DNA from: Brachypodium distachyon
Taxonomy: Eukaryota > Streptophyta > Magnoliopsida > Poales > Poaceae
Assembly (NCBI RefSeq): GCF_000005505.3
Contig: NC_016133.3
Coordinates: forward strand, 48,201,237-48,265,236
DNA length: 64,000 bases
Reading direction: 5' to 3'
Shown here: positions 47,040 through 57,558 of the stretch, piece after piece
Layout of the letters: the number at the start of each line of letters is the position of its first letter
Numbering within the stretch: the stretch's first letter is position 1
The notes under the pieces: generated by a model
What the model saw: the letters and a program-made list of their open reading frames with translations, nothing else
Told to the model about the DNA's origin: nothing
Database searches by the model: none
Translations under genes and position numbers: made by a program

Positions 47040-47161
47040 ACACGCCGGTGCAAACCCATTCGCTCGTCATACATCAGTCGCTAATTATATCAAATCACGT
47101 ACACGAGCCAAGGGAGGAATAAGCCAGAGCACGTACATACGTGTCCGCTGTGTGAACTTCC

Positions 47162-48553
47162 ATGGATCAAGACGTCCGCGGTTGGAGGCATCCGTTTCCT
47201 GAGACGCCGTCGGCCATGGGGCACGTGGACAGCACCGGCGCGTTCCTCCACGACCTGGAGGCGCTGGATCAGCAGCAGGAGCAGGAGCAGGAGCAAGAAC
47301 AAGAGGAGATCATTGACTACGAGCCTGAGTCGATCGAGATCTCCGACCTGAAGAAGCGCATGTGGAAGGACCAGATGCGTCTGATGAAGCTGGAGGGCCG
47401 TGCTGGAAACAGGGGCGCCGTGCCGCCGGTGCCTGCTGGTGATGCTAGGCCATCGGCGGAGGAGCAGGAGCAAGAGGACAGCCCCGACGTGAGGTGCCGG
47501 CGCAAGGCGATGCTCCGCGCCCAGGACGGCGTGCTGCGTCACATGCTGAAGATGATGGAGGCCTGCAACGCGCGCGGGTTCGTGTACGGCGTCATCGACG
47601 AGGCCGGCGAGCCCATGTCCGGCTCCTCCGACAGCCTCCGCGGCTGGTGGAAGGACAACGTCATCTTCGACCGCACAGGGCCGATGGCCCTCGCAGCCGG
47701 CCTCTCCGGCGACACCAACAGCAGCCCGCTGGGCCTGGCCTCTTACCTCCACCGGCTCCAGGGGATCCAGGACAACACGCTGGGCTCCGTGCTCTCGGCG
47801 CTCATCCAGCACTGCGAGCCCCCGCAGCGGAACTTCCCCCTGGAGCGCGGGCTGGCGCCGCCGTGGTGGCCCACGGGGAAGGAGCCCTGGTGGGGCACGC
47901 AGGGCGAGATGCAGGCCCACCAGGGCGCGCCGCCGTACCGGAAGCCGCACGACCTCAAGAAGGCCTGGAAGATCTCCCTGCTCAGCGCCGTGATCAAGCA
48001 CATGAGCCCGCGGTTCGACCAGATGCGCAGGCTCGTGTGGCAGTCCAAGCGCCTGCAGCAGAAGATGAGCGCCAGGGAGTCGGAGACCTGGTCCAAGGTG
48101 CTCCGGCAGGAGGAGGCGCTCAACCGGCGGTTCAAGAACTCGCTGCAGATCACGCCTCTTGACGGCGACGATGAGGATGATGGGGATACTGCTGACGGCC
48201 TGGAAGACGTGGTGCGCGGCGCGCGTGACAAGCGCAGGTGCGCGACGACTGTCCCGAGCAGCGGCGGCGGCGGCGGCTCCGGAGCCGGCGGGAAGTGGCC
48301 AAGAATACCAAGAGGCGGGGGCGAGCAGCTGGCCGACGTCCAGGCGGAAGAGAGCCCGATCAATGAGCTTATGGAGCTCTACTACAACTGCCTGCAGGGT
48401 GACGACGACGACGGCCAGGAGAAGCACGATGTGGCCGTGGTACCCCTCGGAGTTCCTGGAGGCGTAGTCGATGATGCGGCGCAGCAGTTCCTGCTGGATA
48501 TCCTCGGGACCTGCCCGGAAGTAGATCGCGTGTTGCGCTTGATGGAGGAGTGA
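47162..48553 (+). CDS. EIN3-like (EIL) transcription factor, copy 1
   Basis: Single-exon gene of 463 residues. EIN3/EIL proteins are nuclear DNA-binding factors. Canonical members act in ethylene signalling and others in sulfur or stress responses. The N-terminal acidic part has a Q/E run (residues about 38-49). The EIN3 domain runs from about residue 59 ([13 protein letters not shown]) to about 325, with [92 protein letters not shown] and [20 protein letters not shown]. The [10 protein letters not shown] and LVWQSK segments depart from the canonical EIN3 sequence, which suggests a divergent grass clade. A Gly-rich stretch precedes a conserved C terminus (ELMELYYNC ... [13 protein letters not shown]). 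It is GC-rich, with a long antisense frame that is not a gene. Confidence 0.92.
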   Translation: MDQDVRGWRHPFPETPSAMGHVDSTGAFLHDLEALDQQQEQEQEQEQEEIIDYEPESIEISDLKKRMWKDQMRLMKLEGRAGNRGAVPPVPAGDARPSAEEQEQEDSPDVRCRRKAMLRAQDGVLRHMLKMMEACNARGFVYGVIDEAGEPMSGSSDSLRGWWKDNVIFDRTGPMALAAGLSGDTNSSPLGLASYLHRLQGIQDNTLGSVLSALIQHCEPPQRNFPLERGLAPPWWPTGKEPWWGTQGEMQAHQGAPPYRKPHDLKKAWKISLLSAVIKHMSPRFDQMRRLVWQSKRLQQKMSARESETWSKVLRQEEALNRRFKNSLQITPLDGDDEDDGDTADGLEDVVRGARDKRRCATTVPSSGGGGGSGAGGKWPRIPRGGGEQLADVQAEESPINELMELYYNCLQGDDDDGQEKHDVAVVPLGVPGGVVDDAAQQFLLDILGTCPEVDRVLRLMEE

Positions 48554-49203
48554 CGTACTGCCGCTCTGTTTCCTGTTTCCTGGGGATGTCGTCCAGGCCT
48601 GCATTCTTTCTTTCTGACAAGGTGACGAGTTGGCGAATCAGAAATTGTTGGGTGGGTTAGCGAGGAACATCCTGGCTCGAATAGATTTTCGGTTTTCCTA
48701 TATATCAGTGGTGTGATTTTTAGTTAGAGATAAGTTGACCGTTGAATATGATTTGTGTTTTAATATTCAAAACGGGATACTAATTCAACGGTTCTGATTC
48801 ATCAACTTAGATTTAAGCCTTTTGCTTATTAGTCAGGCAACTTAGACATAGCCACACCCGATTAATGGTAATACCAGGATATTTATATACATGAATTTTA
48901 GCCATGATGTAAATTCTGTTCATTTTTTTCGCAAACAGACAATTTGGTTATAAAGCATGTTACTAGACCATTGCTTCTTTAAAAGGCGGAGGGAGCTCGG
49001 ATTTGAGCATTATATATCATAGTTATTCTAGACAGCTCTCTCAGGCTTAATTGTGGAGCGGTGGATCAAATCTTTTGGCTTGGATACCCTATTGAGTTTC
49101 ATGCACCGAACAAGTTCAGCAAACCTCAAAATAAAATGAGGACAATTCAACACTATGTACTCTAATTTGTAATTCTAAAACAAAACATAAGTAATCATTA
49201 GTA
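48554..49203. other. 3' flank of EIN3-like copy 1
   Basis: 3' UTR and AT-rich intergenic sequence. Nothing else seen. Confidence 0.4.
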
Positions 49204-49329
49204 TTCCTCCGCCCATCGACAAAGGATGTTTTAACTTTGACTAAATTTGAATGCATCTATATACTAAGTCATGTCTAAATACATCCAAATTTTAACAAAC
49301 TTGAGACATTTTTTGTTAGACGGAGCGAG
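49204..49329. mobile_element. Stowaway MITE, same family as at 13.5 kb
   Basis: The interior TTTGACTAAATTTGAATGCA and AAGTCATGTCTA are shared with the copy at 13539-13662. The ends TTCCTCCGCCCATC and TTAGACGGAGCGAG are mutated. TA lies at 49202-49203 and 49330-49331. Confidence 0.8.
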
Positions 49330-49465
49330 TAGTTTTTTTTCCAGAGTATCATTAGTAGTATGTATGATTCAAACTAGAAGTATATTATATAATTGATACA
49401 CCCCATGTCTTTTGGGGACAATCGTCTTCATGGTGTAGTACGTTTTCGCAGGAGTCGTCTTTTTA

Positions 49466-50575
49466 GGGCATCTCCAGCCACCCGACCCAAAACGTACCAC
49501 TTTCTGTGTTCCTTTTCATCCGTTTGCGTCGCGTGCCGGACAGAAAATGGCCCGAGTCCGGCCTTCGTCGGTTTGGGTCGGGCCGCGCATCCAACGGGGA
49601 GACGCAAATTGAGAAAAAAAACATGCGGAAGAACACAACGCGAATCTAATATTTGCTTCATTCCATAGATGGCCCCGAGCGACCTTTGTCCTCCTACAAA
49701 AAGAGGGGAATTATGGTTATACCAGAGTGGGTTGTGAACCACTTTTAGGAAAACTCCCGGTGTAGCCAGCTTTCCACTCCCGGAATCTACTCGTCCTCGC
49801 TGGGAAACCAGAGTAGCGGCGCCACGTCCTTGTCGGCTTGACTGGCCCGACGTTTTATTTTGAACGCACGGTCCGCCGCCATCCCCCGGTGATCTCCGCG
49901 TCGTCCAAGGCCTTCCGGCGGGCGGCGTCCTTGGCGCCATGCTCCAACGAGGCCTTCTTCGCGAGGGAAATGATGCGCTCCTAATCTTCCTCAAGAGGCC
50001 CGAGAACCCGGAACTCGACGTAGGGGGCACGCTCCTCCAACGCCTCCGCCTCCAGCGCCGCCACTTCTTCCACGCGCCGCCGCGCCTCCTATTGCAACGC
50101 CGTCTGGATCCATGGCTGGTGCCCACGTTCGTACTGAACGCCGACGGTGGAGATGCCAAGGAATCCATGGTGGCGGTGTTCGACGGGTGAGATGCCGAGG
50201 ATTCCATGGTGGCGGTGGCCGACGGGAGAGATGCCGAGGATTGCATCCTAGGGTTTTTGGCTAGGTGGGTGGAGTGGGGATGTCGACAGGGGCTGATCAC
50301 CTTTTAATATGACCGGGACGCGTGTTTCTGCGTCGCTGCCAGGTGAGTCAGGAATGCGAAAGGTTTGACCCCGAGCGGACGCGCGGAGCGAGCGGCGCTC
50401 GGTTTCTCGGTTCGTGGGGACGGAAATCCGCAACAGATTTCCGCTCGTAATGCGTCTTCGCGGACCGAAAAACGGACGCCCACCCTAATGCGTCGTCACG
50501 TTGGACCGCGCATTTGGTCCGTTTTCCGCAAACGGAACTTGTCAGCTCAAATGGGTCATCCCGATGGAGGTGACC
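49466..50575. mobile_element. non-autonomous PIF/Harbinger-like element (1.1 kb)
   Basis: It begins GGGCATCTCCAGC and ends GATGGAGGTGACC, imperfect inverted termini, and is flanked by TTA at 49463-49465 and 50576-50578. It is GC-rich inside, with repeated GAGATGCCGAGGAT words near 50150-50240. A 290-codon minus-strand frame spans it but is low-complexity and extends outside the left end, so I do not call it a gene. No DDE transposase was seen. Confidence 0.6.
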
Positions 50576-53168
50576 TTAGGCGTACGGACATCGACCTGCT
50601 CGAGTACGGGACATTACCATTATGGTCTGCTTTCCTTGGCTTGGCCCGTTCAGCCGTTGAGTCAACTGGAGTTCCCTTTCGACATAAATAAATACGGAGT
50701 TAGGCCTTAAACACCGATGCATGGACGGATGGACCACAAATAGCTAGCTATATATACAGTGGCCGGTACTACTAAGTACAATTAGCCTGACTTACATGAA
50801 CCACTAGTACTACCGTTAGTTCCGGCGGCACTTCTTTGGGGATTTGTGGATCAAGTAGAAACTAGATTCATGAAATCGTTCCAGGCTTCCAGCTATGCCT
50901 AGCTAGCCAGCCTGCGGCGGTGTTTATATACCCAAAAGTCTCAAAATGGACGACGTTTCGTATCGTTTCTATACCCAAAAATCTCAAAATCTCGGCTTTC
51001 GGTTGTAGTACGTTTTTGCAGGAGTGTAGTTGGCCACTCTCTATCCGAGTCATGCAATATTATGTTGGGTTGGTCCTTCCACATGATGGCAGTGAGTTGG
51101 CAGCCAAATAAAACCCAAAATTCTAACTCACATGAACCGTTAGTTTTAGGCTCATCCAATGGTTAAGATTGCTCTCCCTTGTTGTAGAATGGAGTGAGCA
51201 AAAGTGAAAAAGAGAGCAACTTAAAGAACACACGACCTGAGAGAAAATAGGAAGAAAAATCGAGAGATGGTGTTGTCCAGATTGGTCCATTCAGTCCGGT
51301 TTTATTCAAGCTAGCTGGTGAATGGAGACTCAAACGTACCTGACTTAGTTCCAACTTGATGAGCTTGTTCCTTACTTTGAACTCTTCGATCTGGTTGACT
51401 ACTTTGAGTGGATCGGTGGAGCATCAGATTTGAGAGGGTTTTCGTCAGCTTTATTGTTACGGCAGTTCCAGAATAGAGCATTTTTCATAGAGAACGGTTT
51501 GGTAGACAAACGGTGTCCGGTTGAGCTAATATCTGGAGGGTTGGTTGGAGACTCGTAGACTACTTGGAACCAACGGTGAATGCCCCCGCAGGCAGGTACA
51601 GTCATCAGGAGCTGCATGCAAATCAGCAAGGTGGAGGGCTTGCCACCTCACTTCCCCGTCGACACGTAGCTAGCCTGCGTGGCGGGCATGTAATTAGGCC
51701 ATTGTGGTATCTCCTTGAGCTATAAAAGAGGACCACCAAGTACTCTAGACAACCAGGACGTAGGGTGTTACGCTTCCGAGCGGCCCGAACCTGGGCAAAA
51801 ACTCTGAGCATCGCCTCTTAATCGCGCTTGCGTTCGCCGTAGAAGTTCCCAACGCCACTACCGAACCTAAAAGGGGTGCCGAGCATTCCCGGTGTCGGAG
51901 TTCAGGCACCTTGACACGTACTGACGGAAAAATTCGGCAATAAAACATAATGCTGGGTACATGATTCATGGCAGTTCTAACGGACATGAATAAGGGGTAC
52001 AACTATATATTCAAGTTATGGGCTCTAATACACGAAATTAGATTCGTTTTCACTCTCGATAGGGAATTTTTGGCTCCACATGGTTGCGTTCTTTTCGGCT
52101 TCTAGACCGACTACCTAAAGAAGCCGCATCTCAGATTTAGCTAGATTTTCAAAGTAATTTAAGGCCAAACTAGTTTGGTATGCTAATCAAAATTAGGTGC
52201 CGGCTTCTCCAGAAAGCCGGAGGAGGGTATCTTCTTGAAAACCCCGGTCCAAGAAGTCTAAAAGAACTTGCCCTGAGCTACAACAAAATGTCATCCAACG
52301 TATGTCCTAATTTGAAGCTTAATCGGCAACCCACCTGGCCATCTGCGTTTGGGAACAAATGTGCTCCAATTATAAGAGGTATCTAAATAATATACTCGTA
52401 TATTTTTGTAATCTGTAAACATGTGAATTCTTAGTATGTTCTATTCCCCCTTTTTCTAAATACTTGTCGCTGTTTTAGTACAAACTTGCACTAAAACAAC
52501 GACAAGTATTTAGAAACGGAGGGAGTACAGAGCAATTCTAGTAATCCTAGTATTTCTTAATCTTAATAGTTTTACCAAAGTTTTGGTATGCAATACCGTT
52601 CAAAGAACAGATGGTCCCCGCAAAAAAAACAAAAAAGAACAAAGAACAGATGGTCGATATGGTTGGGAAGATGACTTCCTTCTTCCTAAGTTGATTTGTC
52701 CATATGTACCGCCTTTTTGTTTTTAAAAACAGCATTATGTATACCGCTTGGCCACGGCTAGCTACTTAAAAAACTGCATGAGTTTCCATGCGCAGCGGCC
52801 CATCTCCAATTCGCCACCACATCCACATGAAAACATGCTGAAACCATACACGTACTTTAAACTAAACGAATTGGGAGTGAGGCCCTGAGATGATGTGGTA
52901 TGGAGACAGAAATTTTAGCTGTTCATTTGCGATCCATATCCGAAACCATGTGCGCCTGCTTACCATGGAAGCATACCAGGAGCTAGCTAGCTAGAGATCC
53001 CGGAAACTACTGGAAGGCAGCAAGCACGCGCTTGCACGGAAACTTAGCGAGCGAGCGCGCGCAACCGATTCCCGAGACCACCTTTGGCCTGATCGGTTCA
53101 CGGGTTCGCAGCCACGCCGCCGGCCGGATGCTGAATTTCTTCTTTTGGCTGCATCGCCCGCCAGCGGA
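50576..53168. other. intergenic region upstream of EIN3-like copy 2
   Basis: No gene recognised. TATACCCAAAA(G/A)TCTCAAAAT occurs twice (about 50925 and 50972). GTAGTACGTTTTTGCAGGAGT at about 51007 repeats a sequence near 49435. A small MITE lies at 52444-52525. Confidence 0.4.
52444..52525. mobile_element. 82-bp Stowaway-type MITE
   Basis: The arms TTTTTCTAAATACTTGTCG and CGACAAGTATTTAGAAACGG are complementary, ending in GGAGGGAG. TA lies at 52442-52443 and 52526-52527. Confidence 0.8.
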
Positions 53169-53176
53169 TATAAATA
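53169..53176 (+). promoter_or_regulatory. TATA box of EIN3-like copy 2
   Basis: TATAAATA is followed by GCTCGCCGGTGCAACCATTC, the motif shared with copy 1. It lies about 75 bp upstream of the chosen ATG. Confidence 0.75.
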
Positions 53177-53251
53177 GCTCGCCGGTGCAACCATTCGCTA
53201 GCTAAGCTCCCGTCATAGACAGTTCGTTAACAACAAGACACCACCTTGTGT

Positions 53252-54682
53252 ATGGGTAAGGGGATTCGCGTCAAAAGGCGTTTTACTGAAGAGTCGGTCA
53301 TGGAGCACGAAGACGCGCCTGGAGTTGCTGGTGGCGGTCCTGCTCCTGCCGACGACCTTGAGGCCCTGGAGCAGCCGGAGGAGATCAGCGACTCTGAATC
53401 GGGCTCTGAGTCTCTCGAGATCTCCGATCTGAAGAAGCGCATGTGGAAGGACCAGATGCTTCTCACGAAGCTCGAGGGCCGAGCCGGTGCCAGGGGCGTG
53501 GCGGGGCCACCTTCCCGGACATCGTCCACGGCGTCGTCGTCCTCGGGCTCCGGCCTGCAGGCCGAGGAATCGCTCGATGTGCAGTGCCGGCGCAAGGCCA
53601 TGCTCCGCGCGCAGGACGGCGTGCTCCGGCACATGCTGAGGATGATGGAGGCCTGCAACGCGCGCGGGTTCGTGTACGGCGTCATCGACGAGGCCGGCGA
53701 GCCCATGTCCGGCTCCTCCGACAGCCTCCGCGGCTGGTGGAAGGAGAACGTCAGCTTCGACCGGGCCGGGCCAATGGGCCTGGTCGGTCCCGTGGGAGAC
53801 AGCCCGCTGGGCCTGGCCTCGTGCCTTTACCGTCTCCAGGACATCCAGGACAGCACGCTGGGCTCCGTGCTCTCGGCGCTCATCCAGCACTGCGAGCCGC
53901 CGCAGCGGAGCTTCCCGCTGGAGCGCGGCCTGGCGCCGCCGTGGTGGCCGACGGGGCACGAGCCCTGGTGGGGCACCCAGGGCGAGATGCAGGCCTACCA
54001 GGGCGTGCCGCCGTACCGGAAGCCGCACGACCTCAAGAAGGCCTGGAAGATCTCCCTGCTCAGCGCCGTGATCAAGCACATGAGCCCGCGGTTCGACCAG
54101 ATGCGCAAGCTCGTGTGGCAGTCCAAGCGGCTGCAGCAGAAGATGAGCGCCAAGGAGTCCGAGACATGGTCCAAGGTGCTCCGGCAGGAGGAGGCGCTCA
54201 GCGGCCGGCTCAAGGCCTCGCTGCAGATCTCGCAGCTCGATGATGACGAGGAGGAGGAGGAAGACAAGAAGGACATGGGGGAGAAGGATGACCTCGAGGG
54301 CGTTGGTGTGCAGCAGGACAAGCGCAAGCGCGAGGTCTCGCGCAGCGGCAGCGGCAGCGGAAGCTCGGTTCAGAACGAGAAGTATACCCTGCAGCCAACT
54401 GCAGGCGGGAGCAGGGAGCTGACCATAATGTTGCCCGATCAGCTCGCGGCTACAGATCAGGCGAGCCGGAGCCCGATCGACGAGCTGATGAAGCTGTACT
54501 ACAGCTGCATTCAGGGGGCGGGCGAAAGCTATGGTGACCGAGGGAAGGAGGAGGATATGGCGGCGTTGGTGTCTCCATTGGTGCTGGGAGGTGCCATAGA
54601 TGAGGTGGCGCAGGATGTGCTGTTTGACATCATTGGGAGCTGCCCGGAAGTAGATGACGTGCTACGCTTGATGGGAGAGTGA
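53252..54682 (+). CDS. EIN3-like (EIL) transcription factor, copy 2
   Basis: Single-exon gene of 476 residues, tandem paralogue of the gene at 47.2 kb in the same orientation. The start is the first ATG in frame after the TATA box, and Met at 53300 is an alternative. The EIN3 domain has [79 protein letters not shown] and [20 protein letters not shown]. An acidic D/E run (DDDEEEEED) and a Ser/Gly-rich linker follow, then a C terminus like that of copy 1 ([13 protein letters not shown]). Two blocks of the DNA-binding domain are nearly identical to copy 1 at nucleotide level, while the N terminus and linker differ. The R-to-W change in LVWQSK is shared. DNA-binding transcription factor by family; its target pathway is not shown by sequence. 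Confidence 0.92.
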   Translation: MGKGIRVKRRFTEESVMEHEDAPGVAGGGPAPADDLEALEQPEEISDSESGSESLEISDLKKRMWKDQMLLTKLEGRAGARGVAGPPSRTSSTASSSSGSGLQAEESLDVQCRRKAMLRAQDGVLRHMLRMMEACNARGFVYGVIDEAGEPMSGSSDSLRGWWKENVSFDRAGPMGLVGPVGDSPLGLASCLYRLQDIQDSTLGSVLSALIQHCEPPQRSFPLERGLAPPWWPTGHEPWWGTQGEMQAYQGVPPYRKPHDLKKAWKISLLSAVIKHMSPRFDQMRKLVWQSKRLQQKMSAKESETWSKVLRQEEALSGRLKASLQISQLDDDEEEEEDKKDMGEKDDLEGVGVQQDKRKREVSRSGSGSGSSVQNEKYTLQPTAGGSRELTIMLPDQLAATDQASRSPIDELMKLYYSCIQGAGESYGDRGKEEDMAALVSPLVLGGAIDEVAQDVLFDIIGSCPEVDDVLRLMGE

Positions 54683-55018
54683 CATAGTCTGTTGCCCCAT
54701 TCTGTGTTACGCACACTTATATCAGTCATGATTTGAATAGCGCTGAGGATCGGAACAGCAAACTTGTGCGGAAAAAAGATACCGTGGGAGTTAAATTTCT
54801 CTTTTAAGAGGAGCATCGTCGGCCAAAACTTCCTCTACTTGTACAATCTGGTCACACACAAAAAAAAAACAAGACTTAGGAAACAGAAACAGAAACCTCT
54901 CCCGAAACTCACTCCCTCTTCACTTCCCTTTAAATTTCTATGATTTTTAGAACCATGGAATGTATGATCTTCAGGAACCAGCAATGTTCCCGACAGGAAA
55001 TATGATTCTTTTGAAGTA
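54683..55018. other. 3' flank of EIN3-like copy 2
   Basis: Probable 3' UTR and intergenic sequence with an A-run near 54860. Nothing else seen. Confidence 0.4.
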
Positions 55019-55218
55019 CTTTCTCCATTTCTTAAAGATTGGCGTATTAACTTTCATTAAGACAAGGTTTTGACCACACCTTGACATAGTATCATGAAGT
55101 ACTTTTGATAACGAATCTAGCGATACTAATTTCATGTCATATAAACCACATAGTAATTTGTAGTTAAAGGTTTGTCTTAATGAAACCTAATATGCCAATT
55201 TTTAAGAAACGGAGGGAG
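55019..55218. mobile_element. Stowaway MITE, same family as at 38.4 kb
   Basis: TTAAAGATTGGCGTATTAAC and TTCATTAAGACAAGGTTTTG match the element at 38352-38592. The right end AAGAAACGGAGGGAG is intact, and TA lies on both sides. It is about 40 bp shorter, through an internal deletion. Confidence 0.85.
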
Positions 55219-56300
55219 TAGCTCATGATGCTTTCCCTCCTCAAGGGCTGAATATCTCTCTCTGAGTACTTTTGGTACTTTCGTTGGCGATATTGTTCAT
55301 CCAAAATTGTCATAGATGGATGGAGTGTGGAAAGTGTCTTTTCAGTGAGAAGTTGAGAACAGTATCAGAGTTTGCACGATTGCAAAATCTCAATTTTGAA
55401 TTTATCCGATGCACAACAGAGTTGTATGCTGCAACCAACTTGAAATCCTGAAAACGATTGTACTGCCATTCGCGTTGTGCTTAAGGTAAAATCACCCATC
55501 TCTGTTGATCATAACGCTCCTTTAGGGAGGTCCACAGATTTAGTGTATTCTCCTCCATTAAATATTCTGTTTTGAGATTCCAGGTAAATGTGATGTCAGA
55601 TGAAGTGTAACGCAGCATACGTTTTGACCTCAAGGATAGCCGGAGCTCCTTGAACAAGTGTTGTGATTGTTGCATCAATCCCCTAGCCGATAAATTTATC
55701 TTAACGTCCATGGTCCAGATTAGGTAATTGCTGCCATCAATGAGGAGCTTAGAATTGTTTTCTCATATCCTTTCTTCTTCTCCTTCTGTTCTTCCTGTGC
55801 TCGTGGCACAGTCGCGCACGTGATAACATATTAGATGAAAGCGAGATTGATTCAAGTCTTGCTTTATCCGATGATGGACAACCTTATATAAAGGGGTAGA
55901 GGAAGGGCTGTCCGTCATCGCTCCATGTACCCCTTTATATAGGGATGTCCATCATCATCGAATGAAGTAAGACTTGTATCAATCTCGTTCTCATATAATA
56001 ATAACTAACTTTCTTGTTTAACTAGACCGAATTTTATATTTGTATATCAGTTGTTATGAAATACGAGTATTTTTCTGGTTTATAAAATAAGTTAAACATG
56101 TACTCCGATCCGTATGTAACACTTCAACTGCCACAAACTCGTTAAAATAAGCCGAAGTATTTTTAATCCATCGGCTCCGTTCTCACTTCTCACCGGTGGC
56201 GACAGCCTTTACGTGTACGAACCACGATGAATCATTGCTGTATCATCACCGAAGTCCAGACATGGGTGGCTGAAGCGGGCCAGAAGCCCAGAAGAAACAG
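55219..56300. other. intergenic region upstream of the F-box/kelch gene
   Basis: No gene recognised. A 76-codon minus frame at 55711-55481 contains FKELRLSLRSKRM and NTLNLWTSLKERYDQQ. It looks like a degraded Copia-type polyprotein fragment, but this is weak. A large inverted repeat follows at 55840-55990. Confidence 0.35.
55840..55990. repeat. imperfect inverted repeat with 60-bp arms
   Basis: The left arm GCGAGATTGATTCAAGTCTT...TATATAAAGGGGTA pairs with the right arm TACCCCTTTATATAGGG...AAGACTTGTATCAATCTCG, with a loop of about 20 bases. Both arms carry TATATA(A)AGGGGTA, so it may be two inverted retrotransposon promoter ends. It could fold into a long hairpin if transcribed. Confidence 0.75.
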
Positions 56301-56309
56301 AAACAGAAA

Positions 56310-56563
56310 ACGTAGTATCCCTGGACGGACGGACCCGACTGATTCCAGGAACCCGCAAGGCGCCGTCTGCACGCAAAGGTCCCGTCCGGCCGCCTCGTCC
56401 CACCGATCCCCGGGACACCCGGCCGTGTCCGCGCATAGCGCGGCGGAGCGCCTCCCCCTTCGATTCTCGCTCCGCCACGCCGTCCACCGAGAGCTCGGCC
56501 ACTGGGGCACAGCGACATCCTCGAACGGCTACCTGCGTCCACTCATCCGTCGATTCCCTCGCG
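56310..56563 (+). other. probable 5' UTR exon of the F-box/kelch gene
   Basis: A GC-rich stretch ends with CTCGCG before GTAAGCTT, a good donor. A likely acceptor AAATCAG ends at 57487, giving a 5' UTR intron of about 0.9 kb before the ATG at 57559. Inferred; the transcription start is not fixed. Confidence 0.4.
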
Positions 56564-57558
56564 GTAAGCTTCGATTGATCCCAATTCCCCGCTTGAATCG
56601 TGATCAGGTCCAATTCGTTCGGTAGTAATAGTGCCCTGGATGCCTTGCTACCCCGTAGGATTCCCAATTCGCCGCTTGAATGTTCGGTGGCCGTCGTAGT
56701 TAGGTCTGGTCTGTTTAGATTTGGGTCAAAGGCTCAAAGTTGAGGCCTGTAGAGGGGAATTCGTTGTGGCACAAGGGTGTATAATTTCTGCTCAGAAGAT
56801 TCACAAGCTCTTGTCCGTCGGCTGGGAGGTTAATCTTGCTTTGCTTGCTGTTTGAGAATAGCTGCTGCTCGTTTTGGAACTTGGTCTGTAATATGCTTGT
56901 TTGTGGCCGATGATGCCTTAACTGATACTGTTCTGCCGTAGGTTAGTTTCTGAGGTTGCGTCCGTAGGTTTTTGTCCCAGAGTGGCTGGACTGAGATGGC
57001 CAGGTCGCAGTTCGTTTCCTACAGAAGCACCAGCCCGCTAGTTCCTCCCGCTTTGCTCTCTTCTGATGTAAAAGACAATGTAATTTCCGTTTCGTTGAAA
57101 TGGAAAATGGGGCTAGTCAGGTTAAAAAGGGTTTTGATCAAATTTTGTGCCCTTTGATGTTGGATCGTAGAAATTCCAGAAGAATTTCAGTCTTGGTTGA
57201 GGTTTCTCCCTTTTTTGCACTAGATTAATGATCCTAAACTCATGGTTGGGACTCTGGGGATTAAATTGACTAATGTATTTCGCTTGCACACTTTCAGTTT
57301 TAGATTTTTTAAATCTTTTTTGTTCTTATTAAGTGTTTTACCACTTAGATGGAACCTGTTACTGTTCAGTTAGTACTCCAGTAAAATTTGAATGCATGAT
57401 TTTAGCTGTATTGGAGCTTCTGTCCCCTGCTATCATGTGTTTCTGGTATGACAAACCCATATAACTCCATTTTTCCTTCCAAATCAGATTTGGTGCCAGC
57501 CAGTGGTTAGAGGTGTTTCACTACAAAAAAAATTGAATTAGAAAATAAGCAGTACAAG

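Noticed and set aside
47090..48604. 504-codon minus-strand frame antisense to EIN3-like copy 1 (and a similar one at 53213-54079)
   Set aside because: Conserved only because the sense genes are. The product is Leu/Arg/His-rich without a domain.
49428..50300. 290-codon minus-strand frame over the Harbinger-like element
   Set aside because: It crosses the element boundary, is Arg/Ser/Pro-rich, and has no DDE or Myb-like domain.
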